In this document: positions 35,297 to 40,248 of the stretch, piece after piece
Numbering within the stretch: position 1 is the stretch's first letter
How the letters are laid out: the number at the start of each line of letters is the position of its first letter
NCBI GenBank assembly: GCA_938008535.1
Contig: CALLKF010000041.1
Location: 1 to 40,248, forward strand
Length of the DNA: 40,248 bases
From: an uncultured Saprospirales bacterium
GTDB lineage: Bacteria > Bacteroidota > Bacteroidia > Chitinophagales > JADIYW01
Reading direction: 5' to 3'
Notes under the pieces: model-generated
Seen by the model: only the letters and a program-made list of their open reading frames with translations
Databases searched by the model: none
Told to the model about the DNA's origin: nothing
Made by a program: the position numbers and the translations under genes

Positions 35297-35304
35297 CAAA
35301 AGTA
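35297..35304 (-). promoter_or_regulatory. Candidate -7 box TACTTTTG of purF
   Basis: On the minus strand it matches TAnnTTTG, 33 bases before the ATG at 35263. The inverted repeat at 35267-35282 would lie inside the short leader. No clear -33 TTTG is present. Confidence 0.4.
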
Positions 35305-35360
35305 CGATTTGAAATTAAGATTTTTGCTTATTTAATTGCATTTTAATATGAATAAAAGAT

Positions 35361-35396
35361 AAAAAAAAATGTTACTTATTTTAAGAGTAACATTTT
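35361..35396 (-). terminator. Terminator of porV
   Basis: ATGTTACT (35369-35376) pairs with AGTAACAT (35386-35393), extended by AAAA/TTTT. On the minus strand the stem runs into a T-rich tract. It lies about 22 bases past the porV stop and separates porV from purF. Confidence 0.8.
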
Positions 35397-35417
35397 AAAA
35401 AACTTTTATTTTTTTCT

Positions 35418-36701
35418 TTATTGTGCAGTTCCGCTTGATTTACTTTTTTTCAAACGTTTGCGAGTTGCTTTATCAACTTTATCTGTTTTGTCATTGATAT
35501 CATCACCTTCATAATCTACTTTATTACCACCAACTTTAGCAAAATCAAATTTCAAACTAAATCTAAATGTATTATCCAATGGATTTCGAGCTGCGCCACC
35601 AGTTGGTATTAAGTAAGAAAAATCCAAGCCAAATACGCTGTATTTTACACCAACACCCATAGAAACAAAGCGTCGGTTTCCTTTATCTTTTGCTTCCAAG
35701 AAATAACCAGCTCGTACTGCAAAGATATGATCATACCAATATTCAGCACCAATACCCATTGTCCATTCACGCATTTCTTCTTTAAATCCACCTGGTGCAT
35801 CACCAATTGAAGTAAAAATACCTTTAAAAGAAGATTGTTCTTTAAAATCCGGAATTTTGTTACTGTCTTTATCGTCAATTTTAGGAGTAGGGACTAATAA
35901 TTTATTGAAATCAGCATAAATACCAATTTCATGATATTTATTTGGTTGTAGTCTCCAACCTATACCTAAACCGAAGTTGGTAGGAATAAAATCTTTTTCT
36001 TTAGCACCTTTAACATAAGAAATTTTAGAACCCATATTTGTTATAGCTATTCCAGCCATAATATTTGATTTCATTTTCTTTTGTACTTTAAAATCGTGCG
36101 AATAAGTTGCTGTTAAATCTGCTGCACCTGCTTGTCCAGCGCGTATTGGCTCGCTACCGATACTTTGTCCAGAAGCTAAATTTGAATAAATATATCGGAA
36201 TGCAACGCCAAGAGAAAATTCTTTTGATAATTTGCGTGAATATCCAACGTCAAAACTTAATTCACGAGGTCGACCACTACCGATTGGATTTCCAACTTGA
36301 TCTGTGAAATCAATGTCGCCTAAACTAAAAAATTTTAGTGAAGTATGCACTACATCATTTTTTGAAAATTTATAAAATGCTGTAAAATGCGCCATATAAA
36401 TATCCGTAATGCCTAAAGCACGCAACCATGGTGCATATGAAAGCGATAAGCCTAATTTACGTTTTGCAAATGCTAATTTTGATGCATTGTAGAAAGTTGT
36501 ATTTGGGTCAACAGAAGTAGCAATACCAACGTCACCCATGCCACCACCGCGTGCATCTGGAATAATGCGTAAAAAAGGAACTGCACTATTCACAGTATTG
36601 ATTCCACCTTTTTGGAAATTTGCCTGAGCAAAAGAAACTGAAGTTACACCAGTTAAAAATAAAGCAGTAAAAAAAGCAGCTAATTTAGAATTACAGTTCA
36701 T
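35418..36701 (-). CDS. porV: T9SS outer-membrane protein PorV (LptO)
   Basis: The 427-residue FadL-like beta-barrel has a signal peptide ending near VSFAQ (about residue 25). The mature N terminus NTVNSAVPFLRIIPDA, followed by RGGGMGDVGIA, is the hallmark of PorV. YNASKLAFAKRKLGLSLSYAPWL and the repeated aromatic barrel strands fit. The C terminus after the last strand (KFDFAKVGG) carries an unusual charged, lysine-rich tail of about 35 residues ending KSSGTAQ. PorV is the shuttle that takes T9SS cargo from the translocon to the attachment complex. It lies directly downstream of porU, the usual order in the phylum, with its own promoter candidate in the gap. Confidence 0.95.
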   Translation of the reverse strand: MNCNSKLAAFFTALFLTGVTSVSFAQANFQKGGINTVNSAVPFLRIIPDARGGGMGDVGIATSVDPNTTFYNASKLAFAKRKLGLSLSYAPWLRALGITDIYMAHFTAFYKFSKNDVVHTSLKFFSLGDIDFTDQVGNPIGSGRPRELSFDVGYSRKLSKEFSLGVAFRYIYSNLASGQSIGSEPIRAGQAGAADLTATYSHDFKVQKKMKSNIMAGIAITNMGSKISYVKGAKEKDFIPTNFGLGIGWRLQPNKYHEIGIYADFNKLLVPTPKIDDKDSNKIPDFKEQSSFKGIFTSIGDAPGGFKEEMREWTMGIGAEYWYDHIFAVRAGYFLEAKDKGNRRFVSMGVGVKYSVFGLDFSYLIPTGGAARNPLDNTFRFSLKFDFAKVGGNKVDYEGDDINDKTDKVDKATRKRLKKSKSSGTAQ

Positions 36702-36746
36702 CTAATAATATTATTTGTTTTATCTTTTTTAATGTATGCTATGCAT

Positions 36747-36754
36747 CAAAATTA
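36747..36754 (-). promoter_or_regulatory. Candidate -7 box TAATTTTG of porV, between two arms of an inverted repeat
   Basis: The box matches TAnnTTTG, 45 bases before the porV ATG. It lies between TATGCTAT (36735-36742) and ATAGCATA (36764-36771), an 8-base inverted repeat. A regulator bound there would cover the promoter. Confidence 0.4.
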
Positions 36755-36850
36755 TGAGTAAATATAGCATAAAATAATAGTGTAAAAGTCAATTCAATAA
36801 TTTCTATTTTTAATTTAGAACGTTAATTTGGTAAATTTATTTGAAAAAAA

Positions 36851-39800
36851 CTAATTTAGTATAACTAATTTTTGGTATTGTGACACTTTTTTTCCTGTAT
36901 CATCTCTTAAAGAAACCTTATAAATATAGACACCACGTCCAATATTGTCTCCAAAATCGTCTTTTCCGTCCCATGAAATATCATCAACTCTGTAGCCAAT
37001 AGTGTTAATATTTTTTGTAATTGTTTTAATAACTTTTCCAGAAACGGTGAAAATCTCGATTTTCAAATCTAATGGAATTCCAGGTTTATTGTGTTCAAAC
37101 ATAAACCTTGTATTGGTTGTAAAAGGATTTGGATAATTTAAAACATGTGTAAGTGCTAAATTTGCTTTTTCTTCTACAACAAATTCAGTGTAACCTTCAC
37201 CAGAATTATTTAAAACGTCCCAAGCTTTTACAGTAAGTGTATGCCTTCCTTTTGACAATTTAGAAAAAGGATAAGTAACTGTTCCTTTGTTGTTATTGTC
37301 AACATTTACTTCATAAAAATCATTCAAAGTATAGATATTCTTGGTGTTATTGTCAATAATTGCTGTGATGTCGTGTCCAACACCATTTCCAGAAGTATTG
37401 ATACCATTTTCATCGAATATTTTTGAAAATAATTTTGGATTTTCGTCAGTGATTCCACCAAGTGCAAATTTATCATCATTCATAAAAACATCCACAATTG
37501 GGCCTTTGTTATCACTCGGAAATGTATCACTTGCGCCACCAATTATAATATCTGTGGTGTAACCATCAGCGTCAGATTCATCAGAATTTGCGTAGGCACT
37601 TATTTTACCGTTTCCATAAGTGTAATTAATATCTTTTGGAACTAAAAATAGTATTTCAAACTTTCCATTAATAACTTTAGATTTTCCTTTAAAAATTACA
37701 TTTTTTTGTAATGAAAAATCTTGCGGAAAACTATTATCGTCATTTTTTAAGGTAGTGATTGTTTTGGGTTTATCAAAAACATTGATGGTAACAACACCAT
37801 TAAACGTTGGCATAAATACATTATTTCTATCCTGAATTTCACCATTAATTCTAATTTTAGAAAGTGCTTTTATAGTATCGTGTGGTTGAAAAATTGGAAC
37901 ACTATCAATCATAGTAATGATTACATTATTTTTTGGAAATGCCAAACGCAAAGCAGGATCGCCAATTAAGGTAAATTTTCTATTATTTTCATACGAATCA
38001 AAATTCAAGTTTTTAGTTTCACGAACCATATCACCTAGCGTTTTAGTGATATCATTATTTGCATCAAAAACAGATTGAAGAAAAGCAAAGTTAATTTTTT
38101 CATTTTCATTTGAATAAACTAAACGCGTAGTGGTTACCAATCCAATTCCACCACCATTTTCTTTGAATAAAATTCGTTCACCAGCTGAGTATTTACTAAA
38201 TTGATCATAAGGTGTAAAATCACAAGTTGCAGTAATAAATAAAGGTAGTTTTGTTGAATTATTCCAACTACTAATATCATTTAAAGTTACAACTGCTTCT
38301 TCTGCCAAACCAAATGGACCACCATGACCAGCATAATTTATAAACAAAGTTCCTTTTTGAATTTTATTATTTATTGCTTCATTTACTGAAGGATATCTTG
38401 AACCACTTGTTCCTGAAACTTGTGTGTAAGCATCTAAATATATTTTATCAATATTTACTTTTTTCAAGGTATTTTCAAGTGTTGTAGCTAATGTTTCTGC
38501 TTGATATAAATGAGTGTTATAATCTTCGTCATCTGCAATATAGGTTGCTTGGTCGCGCCAATCTCCAAACGCTTCTTTTGATGCATACAACTTTATTTTG
38601 TCAACTGCAATTTGTGCTTGTTGTGCATCTACACAAGGAATTCTTCCAATACCTATATCTACTTTTTCTGAAGTTGTATTTGTAACGTTGGCACCTTCAT
38701 TATCATCTAATAAACCAAAATAATCGTCTGCAACATAAGTATCAATTAAATTAAATGTTTCAATGCTTTGATAGGTTGGCAAAAGGTTGGTAAAAATATT
38801 TTTATTTTCAAACGTTCCATCGCCAAATAGCAATAAATATTTAGGCATTTCTGCAATGTTTCCTGCAGCTCTATCATAAAACATTTTTACAAAATTACGC
38901 ATTGCAGTAATATCATTTGTACCTGAAGAAAATTCGTTACATACTTTATCGTAATCAACTACTGCAACACGTAATCCGTTTTTATTTCGATGAAATTGTG
39001 CTAATGCTTCTGCTTGTTGTAAATAAATATTTCTCGTGATAATTAAATAATCTTGCTGAGGTAAATTATGATAATCTGAATTGCTTATTTTTCCTAAACC
39101 AGATGGAACAAGTGTCGTGTTTTCAAAAGCGACAAACTCTTTTAAAGAATCAGTTGCTATATTGAAACTAGCAGTATTTCCTGATAGATTGTAGTTTATT
39201 TTCTGAACATCAAACGGATTAGTAACGTCCCATATTTCAACATTTGTATTTACATTTTGAATAATAAATTTAGAAATTTCACCAACACCAACTGAACTTT
39301 GATTTCTGAAAAGCAAAGGCGAACCCAAATAAGTTAAATTTGAAATTGTATTCAGTTGTAAAAAATCCAACCAACCTTTCGTATTGAAGTCGCCATTTCT
39401 ATTAAAATTTAAATTGATATTAAAAGAAGAAGGAATATTTGTAAAGGTATATAAAGGATTTTGCAAAAGTGCAGAATAACAAATTCCAGAAGGACAAGGA
39501 ACATTACCCGTAAACAAAGAATATGTGTTAGATCCACTGATATCAGTAGTAAAATAAGAACCACTTGTTTCAGAATGTGCAGCAAAAGAAGCGTTTAATT
39601 TAATCGGTTCACTAGCTACTTTATTTTGAAATGAAAATGCATATGATTTGTCGGTAACAGCACCAAACTCATCACCTAAAAACTGTCTGCCAGATTCTGA
39701 AATGTTTACTTTATCTTCTTCAAAAATTTGGTAGTCATTATAGGTTGTAATAGTTTTTGTTTCAGATAAAGGTGAAGAATTAATTGACGATACTCGAGCA

Positions 39801-40235
39801 CCTGCACCAAGGTCTGCTGTAATGAAGAAATTCTTAGTATCACTGTATAGGTGTTTTTGTGCAACAAAAATTTGTTTAGTAGTGTTATAAGTCCATTTTT
39901 CTGGTCCAGTTAAATATACTAAAATATAATCACCATTTTTGAATTGATTGGCATTTGCTGTCACTACTTTCAAAGGGAATTCCAATGCATCATCTTCACG
40001 AGCAGCACCTGCAAGTTCAGGTAACATGCCTGAACGATGTCCAAATATTCTAAAATTTGAAGGACTTATATTATCTACATTAAAACCTAAGTTTTTTAAA
40101 AATGTATAATCCAACTTATAAATTCCTGCGTTGGAAACACCAAATTTATACCAATTACCATTTTGTAGAATTGAATGCAAAGGATATATGAAATTAGTAG
40201 CAGAATTATCAGAAAGTCGTTGATTTAAATTTTGT
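36851..40235 (-). CDS. porU: T9SS C-terminal signal peptidase PorU, 5' end missing
   Basis: The cysteine protease of family C25 (gingipain-like) removes the sorting domain from T9SS cargo and links the cargo to surface lipopolysaccharide. The reading frame is open through the contig end. The first in-frame start-like codon (TTG 40180) falls inside a conserved stretch (YPLHSILQNGNWYKFGV), so the signal peptide and true start are lost. Counting from that TTG, His619 (NYAGHGG) and Cys653 (TATCDF) form the catalytic dyad, with nearly the same spacing I recall for P. gingivalis PorU. The C terminus has a sorting-like domain (YPNPFTTN, DDFGDNIGRGVYIYK), as in other PorU proteins. porV follows after 149 bases. 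Confidence 0.95.
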
Positions 40236-40248
40236 AGATCGGAAGAGC
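40236..40248. other. Illumina adapter remnant at the contig end
   Basis: The last 13 bases, AGATCGGAAGAGC, are identical to the start of the common Illumina TruSeq adapter. They interrupt porU and should be trimmed as a sequencing artefact. Confidence 0.95.

Overview
The window is AT-rich DNA from a free-living or environmental member of the Bacteroidota. I place it near the Chitinophagia/Sphingobacteriia/Saprospiria part of the phylum, but the exact genus cannot be read from the sequence. The evidence is a type IX secretion pair (porU-porV), secreted proteins ending in type A sorting domains, the Bacteroidota-type N-acyl-ornithine carbamoyltransferase (argF'), a long PurF-type amidotransferase, a small glycine-rich RRM protein, and several candidate promoters with a TAnnTTTG -7 box. 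No rRNA, tRNA, transposase or CRISPR array was seen. The last 13 bases are the common Illumina adapter start, so the right edge is a real contig end and porU is cut there.

Layout. 1-10028: a PLP enzyme of the cystathionine gamma-synthase family, then arginine genes argC-argD-argF' (+). Next come four envelope genes (one +, three -), including a paraoxonase-like lipoprotein, and then argB-argE (+). 10047-13528: two small unknown genes, a beta-CASP metallo-hydrolase and a MEST-like alpha/beta hydrolase. 13529-14107: the only long gene-free stretch. It holds a mirror-symmetric array of 22 repeat copies in strict 21-bp register, followed by a terminator. 14108-20968 (-): a 2068-residue T9SS cargo protein behind a small secreted coiled-coil protein. 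21116-22912 (+): trpS and a deoxynucleoside kinase. 23114-28040 (-): arginine deiminase, a membrane-anchored endonuclease/exonuclease/phosphatase-fold protein, and a T9SS-secreted purple-acid-phosphatase homologue that has lost most of its metal ligands. 28272-33358 (+): a monoglyceride-lipase-like hydrolase, an RRM protein, and a large SF1 helicase with a C-terminal nuclease-like domain. 33365-40235 (-): purF, porV and partial porU.

How the genes fit together. The arginine genes give the acylated ornithine-to-citrulline branch. Val90 of ArgF' suggests N-succinyl rather than N-acetyl intermediates. Arginine deiminase, elsewhere in the window, can turn arginine back into citrulline. PorU and PorV would process and export the two cargo proteins encoded here.

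The most unusual feature is the palindromic 21-bp array at 13596-14031. Short arrays with a 7-bp period at four other gene borders may be the same kind of element at a smaller scale. Their function is unknown.
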